Assembly: GCF_015143595.1 (NCBI RefSeq)
Contig: NZ_WYEU01000003.1
Span: 1-64,000, forward strand
Direction: 5' to 3'
Source: Sneathiella sp. P13V-1
GTDB taxonomy: Bacteria; Pseudomonadota; Alphaproteobacteria; Sneathiellales; Sneathiellaceae
Length of the DNA stretch: 64,000 bases
Shown: positions 1 to 8,941 of the stretch, piece after piece
How the letters are laid out: each line of letters starts with the position of its first letter
Position numbering within the stretch: position 1 is the first letter of the stretch
The notes under the pieces: model-generated
What the model saw: only the letters and a program-made list of their open reading frames with translations
Database searches by the model: none
Told to the model about the DNA's origin: nothing
Program-made: the position numbers and the translations under genes

Positions 1-233
1 CCCTCCGAAACCCTCTCAGATCCTCGCTCGTAAGCGCTTCCAAGTGACCCCGTCCGGCGGTGTGGAGCGGTTTATAGGCCCATCATCCCAAACCGTCAAA
101 CCCTTTTTTGATCTTTTTTACATAATTCTGCAATTTTTCTGACACATCCATTTCGCATTCGCAAAAAAGGTCAGCAAAACTGCCATTTAACCAGTTCTGT
201 TGACCTTTTGATAATGTGCAAATTAATTGGAAA

Positions 234-1388
234 CTAGTAAGATCTAGGCAGTTCCAACTCATGTTCGGCAATAAAAGACAGGATCAAATTCGTTGAGATA
301 GGTGCAATCTGGTAAAGACGAGTCTCTCTGAACTTTCTTTCCACATCATATTCCTCTGCGAAACCGAATCCGCCATGAGATTGCAAGCATGCCTCGCCTG
401 CCGCCCATGAAGCTTCGGATGCCAACATCTTACACATGTTCGCTTCTGCACCACAGGCTTGCCCCTCGTCATATAGGCTATAGGCCTTCTCAACCATTAA
501 CTTGGCGGCTTGCATCTGAGCATATGATCGTGCGATTGGAAATTGCACCCCTTGATTCTGACCGATAGGACGGCCGAACACATTTCTATCACGCACATAG
601 TTAGAGGCCGTTTCAATAAACCAGCGAGCGTCTCCAATACATTCAGAAGCAATCAGGATACGTTCAGCGTTCATACCGGTAAGAATATATTTAAAGCCTT
701 TACCCTCTTCCCCGATTAAGCTGTCCGCAGGAATTCTGAGATTATCAAAGAAGACTTCTGTGGTTGCATGGTTAATCATGGTGCGTATGGGGCGGATCTC
801 CATCCCATTACCAACAGCCTTTCTCATATCAACCAAAAACACAGACAGCCCTTCAGAGCGCTTTTTCACCTTATCTTTAGCGGTCGTCCGCGCAAGCAAG
901 ATCATCAGGTCAGAATATTCTGCACGAGACGTCCAGACTTTTTGCCCGTTAATGACATACTCATCCCCATCTCGAACCGCCATTGTAGATATACTGGAAG
1001 TATCTGTGCCAGCAGTAGGTTCAGTCACACCGAAAGCCTGAAGACGAAGTTCACCTGTCGCGATCTTGGGAAGATATTCTTTTCTCTGTTCTTCACTACC
1101 GTGACGCAGCAATGTTCCCATGGTGTACATTTGCGCATGACATGCTGCACCATTACAGCCCGCCGCATGTATTTCTTCCAAAATAGCGGAAGCCACAGAA
1201 AGAGGCAGACCCGCGCCGCCATATTCTTCCGGGATGAGCGAAGCAAGCAGTCCCGCCTCAGTCAGGGCATTTACAAATTCAGTTGGATACGCCCGCTCCC
1301 TGTCTTTTTCCTGCCAGTAATTTCCCGGAAACTTTTCACATAGCTGCCGAACTGTCTGGCTTATTTGATCAATGACTTCTTTGTCCAT
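234..1388 (-). CDS. Acyl-CoA dehydrogenase
   Basis: A 384-residue flavoprotein of the acyl-CoA dehydrogenase family, the first oxidation step of acyl-CoA breakdown in the cytoplasm. The N-terminal helical domain, the middle beta domain with FGVTEPTAGTDTS (about 119-131) and the C-terminal helical domain with FGRPIGQNQG (about 271-280) and QSHGGFGFAEEYDVER (about 336-351) are all present. The usual C-terminal catalytic Glu (YEGT motif) is replaced: here the motif reads LYQIAP, with Gln360. A Glu is found at about 242 (MNAERILIA), which is where isovaleryl-CoA dehydrogenase keeps its catalytic base, so an active enzyme on branched or unusual acyl-CoA is likely. It is the last gene of a four-gene minus-strand operon, 28 bp after the nitroreductase gene. 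Exact substrate unknown. Confidence 0.93.
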   Translation of the reverse strand: MDKEVIDQISQTVRQLCEKFPGNYWQEKDRERAYPTEFVNALTEAGLLASLIPEEYGGAGLPLSVASAILEEIHAAGCNGAACHAQMYTMGTLLRHGSEEQRKEYLPKIATGELRLQAFGVTEPTAGTDTSSISTMAVRDGDEYVINGQKVWTSRAEYSDLMILLARTTAKDKVKKRSEGLSVFLVDMRKAVGNGMEIRPIRTMINHATTEVFFDNLRIPADSLIGEEGKGFKYILTGMNAERILIASECIGDARWFIETASNYVRDRNVFGRPIGQNQGVQFPIARSYAQMQAAKLMVEKAYSLYDEGQACGAEANMCKMLASEASWAAGEACLQSHGGFGFAEEYDVERKFRETRLYQIAPISTNLILSFIAEHELELPRSY

Positions 1389-1416
1389 TTTCTAGATCCA
1401 TTTGTTACTTTATTCG

Positions 1417-2091
1417 TTAGTCGGAGAAACCATGGAATTCTACGAATTCCTCAAGGTAAGCTCTTTCGCTTTGAAGATTATTAATTATGGCCTCTTCATC
1501 CATATATCCAAGCGCCATACCGCAAAACACCATCTCATCATCGGGGACATTCAGGAATTCAGCTGTTGTTTTCGGCCACTGAGCCCACGCTTCCTGAGGA
1601 CAGGTATGAAGCCCCTTCTCCCTCGCCATAAGCATGATATTTTGCACAAAGATGCCAAGATCGACATATTGGCCAATTTCCATTTGCCGGTCCATCACAA
1701 AGAATAAGCCGACCGGTGCTCCGAAAAATTCAAAATTTTTGGCCAACTGGCGAAATTTTCCCGGGGTATCCTCTCTTGGGACACCGATGAGATCATATAA
1801 AGCCTGTCCCACAACACGCCGACGTGTCCGGTACGGATCCTTTAGCTCTGGTGGGTAGACATTATATTCTGGACTTTCCATCTGCCCCTTTGCCAGCTTA
1901 CCTTGAACATTCCGAACTAGGTCAGACAAAGGCTCGCCCGTAAGCACCTTCACCTTCCAAGGTTGCAGATTACCACCTGATGCGGCCCACTTTGCAATTT
2001 CAAGAATATCTCGGACGGTTTGCCCATCGACGGGCTTAGATGAAAATTGACGTACTGATTTGCGGCTTCTAATGGCCTCTTCAACCTGCAC
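1417..2091 (-). CDS. Nitroreductase family FMN oxidoreductase
   Basis: A 224-residue protein of the nitroreductase/FMN-dependent fold. It opens with the family signature EAIRSRKSVRQF (about 5-16), whose Arg/Lys residues bind FMN phosphate, followed by AKWAASGGNLQPWKV (about 33-47) and a C-terminal GMALGYMDEEAIIN segment, typical of NADH- or NADPH-dependent nitroreductases of 200-230 residues. It lies 55 bp downstream of the MaoC gene and 28 bp upstream of the acyl-CoA dehydrogenase gene, all on one strand, so it probably belongs to the same acyl-CoA catabolic operon. It may reduce an enoyl or quinone-type intermediate; the physiological substrate cannot be read from sequence. Confidence 0.9.
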   Translation of the reverse strand: MQVEEAIRSRKSVRQFSSKPVDGQTVRDILEIAKWAASGGNLQPWKVKVLTGEPLSDLVRNVQGKLAKGQMESPEYNVYPPELKDPYRTRRRVVGQALYDLIGVPREDTPGKFRQLAKNFEFFGAPVGLFFVMDRQMEIGQYVDLGIFVQNIMLMAREKGLHTCPQEAWAQWPKTTAEFLNVPDDEMVFCGMALGYMDEEAIINNLQSERAYLEEFVEFHGFSD

Positions 2092-2146
2092 AGGCTTACT
2101 CCTTTACTGTAGAAGGAAGGAGGCAGGCGAACCTGCCTCCCGTAAT

Positions 2147-3004
2147 TTACTCTACAATAGCACGCCCATTGTTAAGAACAACAACATCGCGTTCTTTGAC
2201 CTTTGCCCTAAACGAGATTTCGGAACCATCTTTCCACATTTCGGTTACGATTGTCTCACCCGGATATACAGGAGAGGTAAATCGTAGCTTAAGTGATTTA
2301 AAACGAGATGGATCGTAATCACATGTTTCTTTTAAGAGAGCGTGACCCGCTACACCTAGTGTTGCCAAGCCATGCAATATCGGTTTTTCAAAACCGGCAG
2401 CAGTTGCCACCCTTGGATCAGCATGCAGTGGATTGAAATCCCCACTCAAGCGATAGATCAATGCCGCTTGAGGCAGTGTTGGCATTTCCACTGAAGTATC
2501 CGGTGCGCGATCTGGCAAAGTGTGTGGTTTTGGCGCTTCTACCGCCGGCCCACCAAACCCTCCGTCACCACGAGCAAATGTCGTGGACGTCAATGTAGCC
2601 AGTAAGTCACCGGTCGACTTCTCATAGACTTTACGTTCTGAGAAAAGAAGCGCTCCCCGCCCTTCACCTTTATCAATGATTTCGGTGAAGCGATTCTCGC
2701 CAATTACCTTTGCTGCGGCGGGGAGCTGTTTGTGAATCTCAATCCCCTGTTCCCCATGCAACACTTTCACCCAATCCACACCGAACTGCGGGTCTTTCAG
2801 GAAAAAGCCCGGATAGGCGAGAACCACCGCCATGGTCGGTAATGCCAGCTGATCTTCTTCATAAGTAAACCGAAGCTGATCCATATCTAAAGGGTCGGCG
2901 GAAAGGCCCACTCCAAGAGCATATAGAATACTGTCTTTTGACGTATATTCACTTTCAACTGAATCAAACTTCCAGTTCATTAATTTATCATAGTCAATCG
3001 CCAT
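2147..3004 (-). CDS. MaoC-like (R)-specific enoyl-CoA hydratase
   Basis: A 285-residue double-hotdog protein of the MaoC / hydratase-2 type. The hydratase-2 motif is clear: YRLSGDFNPLHADPRVA (about 189-205) supplies the catalytic Asp and His, and GFEKPILHGLATLG follows. The N-terminal hotdog half (ADPLDMDQLRFTYEEDQL) is degenerate, as in eukaryotic MFE-2 hydratase. It adds water to trans-2-enoyl-CoA to form a 3-hydroxyacyl-CoA. The upstream neighbour, 12 bp away, is an SDR resembling the dehydrogenase part of MFE-2, so the pair would do hydration and 3-hydroxyacyl oxidation. AAGGAA lies before the ATG. Confidence 0.9.
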   Translation of the reverse strand: MAIDYDKLMNWKFDSVESEYTSKDSILYALGVGLSADPLDMDQLRFTYEEDQLALPTMAVVLAYPGFFLKDPQFGVDWVKVLHGEQGIEIHKQLPAAAKVIGENRFTEIIDKGEGRGALLFSERKVYEKSTGDLLATLTSTTFARGDGGFGGPAVEAPKPHTLPDRAPDTSVEMPTLPQAALIYRLSGDFNPLHADPRVATAAGFEKPILHGLATLGVAGHALLKETCDYDPSRFKSLKLRFTSPVYPGETIVTEMWKDGSEISFRAKVKERDVVVLNNGRAIVE

Positions 3005-3015
3005 GCTGCCGTTCC

Positions 3016-3936
3016 TTATACTGGATCCCAGCAGAATACATCACCGGAGCGCTCGAGCGGCACCAGGGATGATTCAACGGCAGGGCCAAAGCGCGCGGCA
3101 ACTGTTTCCGGTGTCCAACCTTCTGATGTCTGAATGTTGCGAATTGGGCGGGGCTGGCTCATCAGGCAAATTTCATTGTTACGCACAACAAAGATCTGGC
3201 CCGTAATTGCAGAAGCCTGATCGCTTAAAAGGTAAACCGTCAGGGGAGCAATTTTTTCAGGTGTCATTTGTTGAATTTTCTTCACACGTTCACGCTCTGC
3301 ATCTGTGCCTTGAGGGATGGTGCCGATCAGGCGGGACCACGCAAATGGAGAAACGCAGTTTGAACGCACGTTGAAACGAGACATATCCAGCGCGATAGAG
3401 CGAGACAGACCGGCAATACCCAATTTAGCCGCAGCATAGTTTGCCTGACCAAAGTTACCGATCAATCCAGATGTTGATGTCATATGAACCATAGAACCGC
3501 TTTGCTGCTCTTTCAAATAAGGCGCAGCGGCACGAGCGACATTAAAGCTGCCTTTCAAGTGAACATCGATGACAAGATCAAATTCTTCTTCGCTCATTTT
3601 ATGGAAGATACGATCCCGCAAAATACCCGCATTATTAACAATGCAGTCAATACGACCGAAGTTCTTACGGGCATCTTCAATCATTTCACCCGCAGCATCC
3701 GGATCGGCGACACTGCCAAAGTTGGCGATGGCTTCACCACCAGCATCTTCGATAGATTTTACAACTTCCAATGCAGGAATCTGATCAGCGCCTTCGCCCT
3801 GCTCTGTACCGCCCAAGTCATTGACCACAACCTTCGCACCCTGCGATGCAGCCATCATGGCAATGCCACGACCAATACCCCGACCCGCGCCAGTTACGAC
3901 AACAACCTTACCTTCCAACATATTGCCCTGGGACAT
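3016..3936 (-). CDS. SDR oxidoreductase, 3-hydroxyacyl-CoA dehydrogenase-like
   Basis: A 306-residue classical short-chain dehydrogenase. The cofactor loop TGAGRGIGRG is at about 16-25, NNAGIL at about 100, and the catalytic Ser...Tyr-x-x-x-Lys is seen in STSGLIGNFGQ and YAAAK. The long form with an extra C-terminal segment, and its pairing with a MaoC hydratase 12 bp downstream, resembles the (3R)-hydroxyacyl-CoA dehydrogenase part of peroxisomal multifunctional enzyme type 2. It is the first gene of a minus-strand operon continuing into MaoC, nitroreductase and acyl-CoA dehydrogenase. A GAGGCGAAAG ribosome-binding site precedes the ATG. Substrate chain length and branching are unknown. Confidence 0.9.
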   Translation of the reverse strand: MSQGNMLEGKVVVVTGAGRGIGRGIAMMAASQGAKVVVNDLGGTEQGEGADQIPALEVVKSIEDAGGEAIANFGSVADPDAAGEMIEDARKNFGRIDCIVNNAGILRDRIFHKMSEEEFDLVIDVHLKGSFNVARAAAPYLKEQQSGSMVHMTSTSGLIGNFGQANYAAAKLGIAGLSRSIALDMSRFNVRSNCVSPFAWSRLIGTIPQGTDAERERVKKIQQMTPEKIAPLTVYLLSDQASAITGQIFVVRNNEICLMSQPRPIRNIQTSEGWTPETVAARFGPAVESSLVPLERSGDVFCWDPV

Positions 3937-4072
3937 CTTTCGCCTCTTTCTTTCTTATTTCTTATTGGGACCACCATGATTGGTGAATGTGGTCATATAA
4001 TCATATAAAGACAGGCCTTGCAAAAATTTAATGAGCTTGCGTATCAAATTCGCCGTGATGGGGATTTAAACA

Positions 4073-4104
4073 AAAAGCCCACCACATTTCTGGGGCGGGC
4101 TTTT
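4073..4104 (-). terminator. Rho-independent terminator after the 2-hydroxyacid dehydrogenase gene
   Basis: AAAAGCCC (4073-4080) pairs with GGGCTTTT (4097-4104). Read on the minus strand the hairpin ends in a U-rich run and sits about 20 bp past the stop codon of the dehydrogenase gene. Confidence 0.8.
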
Positions 4105-4125
4105 GTACAAAGATGCATATTGAGT

Positions 4126-5064
4126 TCAGTATCCACTGCTTCTATCAACTGCTCCTGGGACCTCCCCTGTTTTTCTATAGGAGGCGATATTATCAGCCAC
4201 GATAGAGCTTGCAGAATTGATGTCTGACGGAGCCGAAATATGCGGAAGCACAGTCACCGACGGATGAGACCAATAGGGATCCGTTTCGGGCAACGGCTCA
4301 ACTGCGAATACATCAAGCACTGCGTGAGCGATATGCCCTGTATCAAGTAGCATTATGAGATCTTCATCAACAATAATCGGTCCGCGCGCAAAATTGATGA
4401 GGTTAGCCCCTGATTTCAATTGAGAAAGGCGTTCCTTACTTAAAAGTCCACGTGTCTGCGCAGTAAGGGGCAATAGAGAGACCAAAATATCGGTTTTCCC
4501 CAATACCTCTGTTAGGCCATCAGTTCCACAATGGCAGGATATGCCGTCTATTTCTTTCAGGTTTCGAGACCATCCGTTAACTTGAAAGCCTGCTTCTTTA
4601 AGACGTCTCGCGGCCTCCATCCCCAATGCACCAAGCCCAAGTAAGGTGACATTTACCTCCCAAGGATATTTATAGGCATGCTGTATCCACGCTTTATTCT
4701 TCTGTCCGTCTCTGTATTTGGGCATGTCGCGCTGCAGATAATAAGTCCACGCCAGCACCGCTTCCCCCATAACCCGGGAAAGCTCTGGGTCTACAAGGCG
4801 GACGATCGGGACATCAAGATGAGATAGTTCTGCCATCATACGTTCCACCCCTGCCCAGACGCTATGTATCCATTTCAAGTTGGGCAACGCTTCCAGTTTC
4901 GCAGGCTCTGGGTTGGCAACGACAGCAATCTCTATTTCATGCTTGTCGGCTTCGCTTAGATCTTCAAAAGCGCGGATGGTCTCTCCGGGGAGCAAGTCAG
5001 AAAGTCTTTTGATCCAATCATCACGTTCATCTTCCGGGACTTGCCCCACAAAGGAAATTGCCAT
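4126..5064 (-). CDS. D-2-hydroxyacid dehydrogenase, glyoxylate/hydroxypyruvate reductase A-like
   Basis: A 312-residue NAD(P)-dependent D-isomer 2-hydroxyacid dehydrogenase. The Rossmann motif GLGALGMEAARRL (about 163-175), INFARGPIIVDEDLI (about 223-237), and the C-terminal catalytic segment HPSVTVLPHISAPSD with its His are present. The short length and the sequence around KWIHSVWAGVERM fit the GhrA subgroup, which reduces glyoxylate and hydroxypyruvate. The gene lies immediately downstream (3 bp) of malonyl-CoA decarboxylase on the same strand, so the two are probably co-transcribed, and it ends at a strong terminator. A link to glycerate 2-kinase at 31-32 kb is possible at the level of metabolism only. 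Confidence 0.88.
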   Translation of the reverse strand: MAISFVGQVPEDERDDWIKRLSDLLPGETIRAFEDLSEADKHEIEIAVVANPEPAKLEALPNLKWIHSVWAGVERMMAELSHLDVPIVRLVDPELSRVMGEAVLAWTYYLQRDMPKYRDGQKNKAWIQHAYKYPWEVNVTLLGLGALGMEAARRLKEAGFQVNGWSRNLKEIDGISCHCGTDGLTEVLGKTDILVSLLPLTAQTRGLLSKERLSQLKSGANLINFARGPIIVDEDLIMLLDTGHIAHAVLDVFAVEPLPETDPYWSHPSVTVLPHISAPSDINSASSIVADNIASYRKTGEVPGAVDRSSGY

Positions 5065-5067
5065 GTA

Positions 5068-6384
5068 TCAGTTATCCTTAGCCAAACTCAGAATAGACGA
5101 AGACGCAACGACCTGACGGTCATTGATATAGGCTTCGTGATTTCTCTCAATATCTTTCAGGCTATAGTAATAATTCACCAATAGACCTGCTGACTGCTTC
5201 ATACCATTTTCTGAAATATCACCAAGCCAGTTTATGCGCTCCAGCCGCGCTCCATTCCCAAGGTGGAAACGGGACACAGGATCCAGTGGTCGATTTCGCG
5301 ACTTTTCGTTCACGAGATAATGGGCGACAAGTTGCTCCAACGGCTCTTTGATCTTGGAAGATACTTCTTCTTTGTTGAACCAGTCTTTATCAAGCATTTC
5401 TTTTTTTACGTTGTCGATTTCGTCCTTCGATAGGCGGCCGGTCCGGCCTTCAAATTCGGCAAACCACTTCATAAAGCCAGGGATCGGCGAAAGGGTGGAG
5501 AAATGCTTCAAATTTGGAAGCTCCGCGGAAAGTTCTGACACTACCTGCTTAATCAGGAAGTTACCGAAACTAATCCCTTTCAAACCTTCCTGGCAGTTGC
5601 TGATCGAATAGAAAATTGCTGTGTCTGCCTTAGTAGGATCCAACCTTTCCCCTTCGAGATCCAGCAACGGCTGCACCGCCGCAGCCAGCCCCTTTACCAG
5701 AGCCACTTCAACAAAAATTAGAGGCTCTTCTGGCAGGGCAGGATGGAAAAAGGCGAAGCAGCGACGATCCTGATCCAAGCGGCGGCGCAGGTCGTCCCAA
5801 CCCGTAATTTCATGCACCGCCTCATATTTGATCAGTTTTTCCAGAACAACAGCGGGTGTTTTCCAGTTTATTTCTTCAATTTCCAGAAAGCCTCTATTGA
5901 ACCAGCTTACAAGCAAATGCTGCATATCGGCATCAACTGCTCTTAACTCCGGCTTTTTGCGAAGATAAGAGACAAGAAACTTACGCATATCAACAATGGC
6001 GGCGGTCCCACCTGGCGCAAAATTGATACGGCGCATCAATTCCTGACGCGGAGCCTCTAGCGCGGCGGCTAGCGCTCTTCTGTTTTCAAATGATTTGTCA
6101 CTTTCATACGCCTTAACAGCCTCATCCACTTTTTCGGAATCGAGGCTGACCTCTTTCAACAGAAATTCCATAAAAGCCAGCCGCTGATCATCTTCAGCTT
6201 TATGCCACAGGCCAACAACTTCCCGTGCCAGTGCCATACCGGACGCTTCACCCTTTTGTGTCATCAGGTCCCGGCAGACACCTTCAATAGTGTGACTGCG
6301 TGATTTTCCTGCGCCGCGGTCAAGCAACTCACGCCCCGCATCAGCAATAGAATTAAAAAACTGGCCGACAAGTGTCTGTTTCAT
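5068..6384 (-). CDS. Malonyl-CoA decarboxylase
   Basis: A malonyl-CoA decarboxylase of the MLYCD/MatA family, converting malonyl-CoA to acetyl-CoA and CO2. The helical N-terminal domain is followed by the acetyltransferase-like catalytic domain; the catalytic Ser of HFSTLSPIPGF (about 295-305) and the catalytic His of SRFHLGNGARLERINW (about 380) are both there. The longest frame begins at a GTG at 6393, but an ATG at 6384 has AAGGTG seven bases upstream and is the better start (438 residues). It is divergent from the malonyl-CoA synthetase gene; together they convert free malonate to acetyl-CoA. A GntR-type operator lies between them. Confidence 0.93.
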   Translation of the reverse strand: MKQTLVGQFFNSIADAGRELLDRGAGKSRSHTIEGVCRDLMTQKGEASGMALAREVVGLWHKAEDDQRLAFMEFLLKEVSLDSEKVDEAVKAYESDKSFENRRALAAALEAPRQELMRRINFAPGGTAAIVDMRKFLVSYLRKKPELRAVDADMQHLLVSWFNRGFLEIEEINWKTPAVVLEKLIKYEAVHEITGWDDLRRRLDQDRRCFAFFHPALPEEPLIFVEVALVKGLAAAVQPLLDLEGERLDPTKADTAIFYSISNCQEGLKGISFGNFLIKQVVSELSAELPNLKHFSTLSPIPGFMKWFAEFEGRTGRLSKDEIDNVKKEMLDKDWFNKEEVSSKIKEPLEQLVAHYLVNEKSRNRPLDPVSRFHLGNGARLERINWLGDISENGMKQSAGLLVNYYYSLKDIERNHEAYINDRQVVASSSILSLAKDN

Positions 6385-6481
6385 TTTGCGCACCTTTTGT
6401 TAAACACCCTACTACCGGACATAATAATTTTCTGGTCCAGTTTAAGCATCCTTCACAAAATTTATATGACAGTCAAAATTT

Positions 6482-6491
6482 TTGTATACAA
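6482..6491. promoter_or_regulatory. MatR-like GntR operator TTGTATACAA
   Basis: A perfect 10-bp palindrome lies in the 218-bp space between the divergent malonyl-CoA decarboxylase and synthetase genes. Read on the minus strand with its flank it is TTCTTGTATACAA, which matches the core of the site reported for the Rhizobium MatR malonate regulator (TCTTGTATACA...). TNGTNNNACNA-type sites are typical of the FadR branch of GntR regulators. No GntR gene is present in this window. Confidence 0.65.
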
Positions 6492-6602
6492 GAATTGATT
6501 TTACGCACACAAAAGTGCATTTTTCTTTCAAACTTATAGTCAAGAAACCTCAGGCGGCTCTATAGTTGCCTGAAAATCAAATTCCGCCACGGACAATACA
6601 AA

Positions 6603-8108
6603 ATGAGCAAAAACAACCTGTACCACTTGTTTGAACAGCAATTCACTGGACACTCCGGTAAAACAGCCTTCTCTACACCGGCCGGGAATGAGTTCACTTA
6701 CCAACAGGTGATGGATATTAGCAGCCGGATCGCAAACTTGCTTGTGTCGAAAGGTGGAAAACCCGGAGACAGGGTTGCGGTTCAGGTTGATAAGACAGTT
6801 GAAGCTGTTCTTTTGTATCTTGGATGCCTCAAAGCGGGACTTGTCTACCTTCCTCTCAACACCGCATACAAATCGTCTGAAGTTGACTATTTCCTCTCTG
6901 ATGCCACCCCTATCTTTCTGGTTTGCGCACCAGAGAAGCACACAGATCTTGCGGACATTGCAACTGCTGCCGGTGTAAAAGAGATATTTACACTGGATAG
7001 TAAAGGATGCGGTTCACTGATGGATGCTTCCAGCAGCCAAAGTGAAGAATTTCAGACAATACCGCGTAAAAGCGACGATCTTGCTGCCATTCTTTATACT
7101 TCAGGGACAACCGGACGCTCTAAAGGTGCCATGTTGACCCACGAAAATCTGGCAAGCAATGCGCAAACCCTTGTAAAATACTGGGCCTTTGAAGAAAATG
7201 ACGTCCTTCTTCACGCCCTACCGATCTTCCATGTTCATGGTCTTTTCGTGGCCCTTCACTGCGCTTTCCTGAAAGCTAATAAAGTCATCTTCCTGGACAA
7301 GTTCGACCCAGCAGCTGTAATGGAAAACCTGCCTGAAGCAACAGTGTTTATGGGCGTTCCTACTTTCTATGTCAGACTGTTAGACAATCACGAATTTGGC
7401 AAAGAGCATTGCCAAAACATGCGCCTATTTACCGCGGGCTCAGCTCCGCTTTTGGAAGAAACGTTTAATCAATTCACGGATCTGACAGGCCACGTCATTT
7501 TGGAACGTTACGGCATGTCCGAAGCAGGCATGATCACATCCAACCCCTATGACGGGAAACGGATCGCAGGGTCTGTAGGCTTTCCACTGGATAATGAAGT
7601 CAGGATCGCAGACGAAGACGGCAACATCCTGACCGATGGGGAAATCGGCATTCTGGAAATCAAGGGTCCGAATGTCTTCAAAGGCTACTGGAAAATGCCG
7701 GAAAAAACTGCGTCAGAATTTCGGCCTGATGGCTTTTTCATCACAGGAGATATGACCGTCAAAGGTGAAGATGGATACTATCGCATTGTCGGTCGATCCA
7801 AAGACCTGATCATTTCCGGTGGCTACAATGTCTATCCAAAAGAAATTGAAAGTTATCTGGATGAAATGGAAGGCGTCCTTGAAAGTGCCGTAGTCGGTCG
7901 CCCTGACCCTGACTTTGGAGAAGCCGTTGTCGCCTTTATCGTAAAAGATGGCAGCACTGATCTTGGTGATGTTGATGTCATCAGATTTGCAAAAGACAAA
8001 CTCGCCAATTTCAAGGCTCCTAAGGAAGTTCATTTCCTCGACGAACTTCCCAGAAACACCATGGGCAAAGTTCAAAAAAATGAACTTCGAAATATCGCAG
8101 CCAAATAG
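6603..8108 (+). CDS. matB: Malonyl-CoA synthetase
   Basis: A 501-residue ANL-superfamily acid-CoA ligase. The phosphate-binding loop LYTSGTTGRSKGAM (about 162-175), the A5 motif ERYGMSE, the hinge region DGFFITGDM...GRSKDLIISGGYNVYPKEIE, and the C-terminal catalytic Lys in PRNTMGKVQKNEL are all seen. Length, the short N-terminus and the divergent malonyl-CoA decarboxylase neighbour point to MatB, which activates malonate with ATP and CoA. The gene has its own strong terminator. A dicarboxylate carrier (MatC) is not adjacent. Methylmalonate use is possible for this family. Confidence 0.9.
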   Translation: MSKNNLYHLFEQQFTGHSGKTAFSTPAGNEFTYQQVMDISSRIANLLVSKGGKPGDRVAVQVDKTVEAVLLYLGCLKAGLVYLPLNTAYKSSEVDYFLSDATPIFLVCAPEKHTDLADIATAAGVKEIFTLDSKGCGSLMDASSSQSEEFQTIPRKSDDLAAILYTSGTTGRSKGAMLTHENLASNAQTLVKYWAFEENDVLLHALPIFHVHGLFVALHCAFLKANKVIFLDKFDPAAVMENLPEATVFMGVPTFYVRLLDNHEFGKEHCQNMRLFTAGSAPLLEETFNQFTDLTGHVILERYGMSEAGMITSNPYDGKRIAGSVGFPLDNEVRIADEDGNILTDGEIGILEIKGPNVFKGYWKMPEKTASEFRPDGFFITGDMTVKGEDGYYRIVGRSKDLIISGGYNVYPKEIESYLDEMEGVLESAVVGRPDPDFGEAVVAFIVKDGSTDLGDVDVIRFAKDKLANFKAPKEVHFLDELPRNTMGKVQKNELRNIAAK

Positions 8109-8111
8109 TTT

Positions 8112-8137
8112 AAAAGCCGCCTCAAAGGGCGGCTTTT
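8112..8137 (+). terminator. Terminator after matB, shared with the convergent gene
   Basis: AAAAGCCGCC (8112-8121) pairs with GGCGGCTTTT (8128-8137) around a short loop and runs into seven T. The A-rich 5' flank means it can also work on the opposite strand for the convergent CGNR gene, whose stop lies directly beside it. Confidence 0.9.
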
Positions 8138-8138
8138 T

Positions 8139-8774
8139 TTAAGCTTCTTTTCGCTTCAGATAGGCGTTTACCTTAGCGCGATTTCCACATGTCGACATGG
8201 AGCACCAACGCCTGCGACCATTCCTGGACTGGTTTACAAAAAACAGCTCGCAGGTATCACTAGCACAGACACGCGCTTTTTCGACCTGATCAGACGCTAG
8301 AAACACAGCCATATCTTTTAAAATTGGATAAAGTAACTGCTCTGGCCCTTCCTCAACCAAGCTGTTTTTCACTTCATACCCACTGTCGGAGGGAACAAGT
8401 TCAATTTTTGTCTTGTAGGTAGCCAGCAAATCGTTGAGGTCTGCAACGAAATTGGGGTCAATCGGCCAGCCTTCCGAAGCTTGTTTCAGATTTTCTGAAA
8501 AGCGTATTCTCATGTCATGAAGCTTATCCATGACCTGCTGGCACCTCTCCGGGTTTTGGAAGATATACATGTGAAAAGCAGAGGCTTCATCTTCATGCAG
8601 CAATTCCTGCGATTTTAGGAAAGTCAGCAGATCCTCAAGTGAGGCAAGCCCTTCACCGTCACGATCAAATCTTTGAGCGGAATTAGCAAAATCAATGGCT
8701 GTGCGACCACCAACAACATAATACCCTTCGTTATTCACGACCCCGGCTTTCACCAGAGCTTTGAGCTTCGCCAA
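8139..8774 (-). CDS. CGNR zinc-finger (ABATE domain) protein
   Basis: A 211-residue protein with an N-terminal ABATE-type segment (GGRTAIDFANSAQRF, about 22-36) and a C-terminal CGNR treble-clef zinc finger: Cys residues in CASDTCELFF and RRWCSMSTCGNRAKV (about 172-203). CGNR proteins are widely taken to be transcription regulators, although targets are rarely known. The start is a TTG with GGAGAG six bases upstream. It is convergent with matB; whether it controls malonate genes is open, since the operator in that promoter looks like a GntR site instead. Confidence 0.85.
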   Translation of the reverse strand: MAKLKALVKAGVVNNEGYYVVGGRTAIDFANSAQRFDRDGEGLASLEDLLTFLKSQELLHEDEASAFHMYIFQNPERCQQVMDKLHDMRIRFSENLKQASEGWPIDPNFVADLNDLLATYKTKIELVPSDSGYEVKNSLVEEGPEQLLYPILKDMAVFLASDQVEKARVCASDTCELFFVNQSRNGRRRWCSMSTCGNRAKVNAYLKRKEA

Positions 8775-8941
8775 AGCTACTCTCCTACTGCGTAAAATTC
8801 TGTAACAAATTATTCATATCGGGCAAAATGCACTATTTTAAGGCAAGCGCAAGCCAAATCACTACACAAATTCCTATTAAAACACGATAACCGGTAAAAT
8901 AAAATAATACCAGTTACAACTTATCTTATCAAAGGCTTTAC

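Noticed and set aside
1-233. A GC-rich segment (1-81) resembling an RNA or a protein end, and a 62-residue reading frame at 83-271
   Set aside because: No tRNA, rRNA or known small-RNA feature could be recognised in 1-81, frames there are broken or unfamiliar, and the short frame overlaps the end of the acyl-CoA dehydrogenase gene without a ribosome-binding site or homology.
768-1343. A 191-residue plus-strand frame antisense to the acyl-CoA dehydrogenase gene
   Set aside because: Composition and lack of motifs show it to be a shadow of the real gene on the other strand. The same applies to other long antisense frames, for example 26172-26822, 24536-25216 and 58956-59780.
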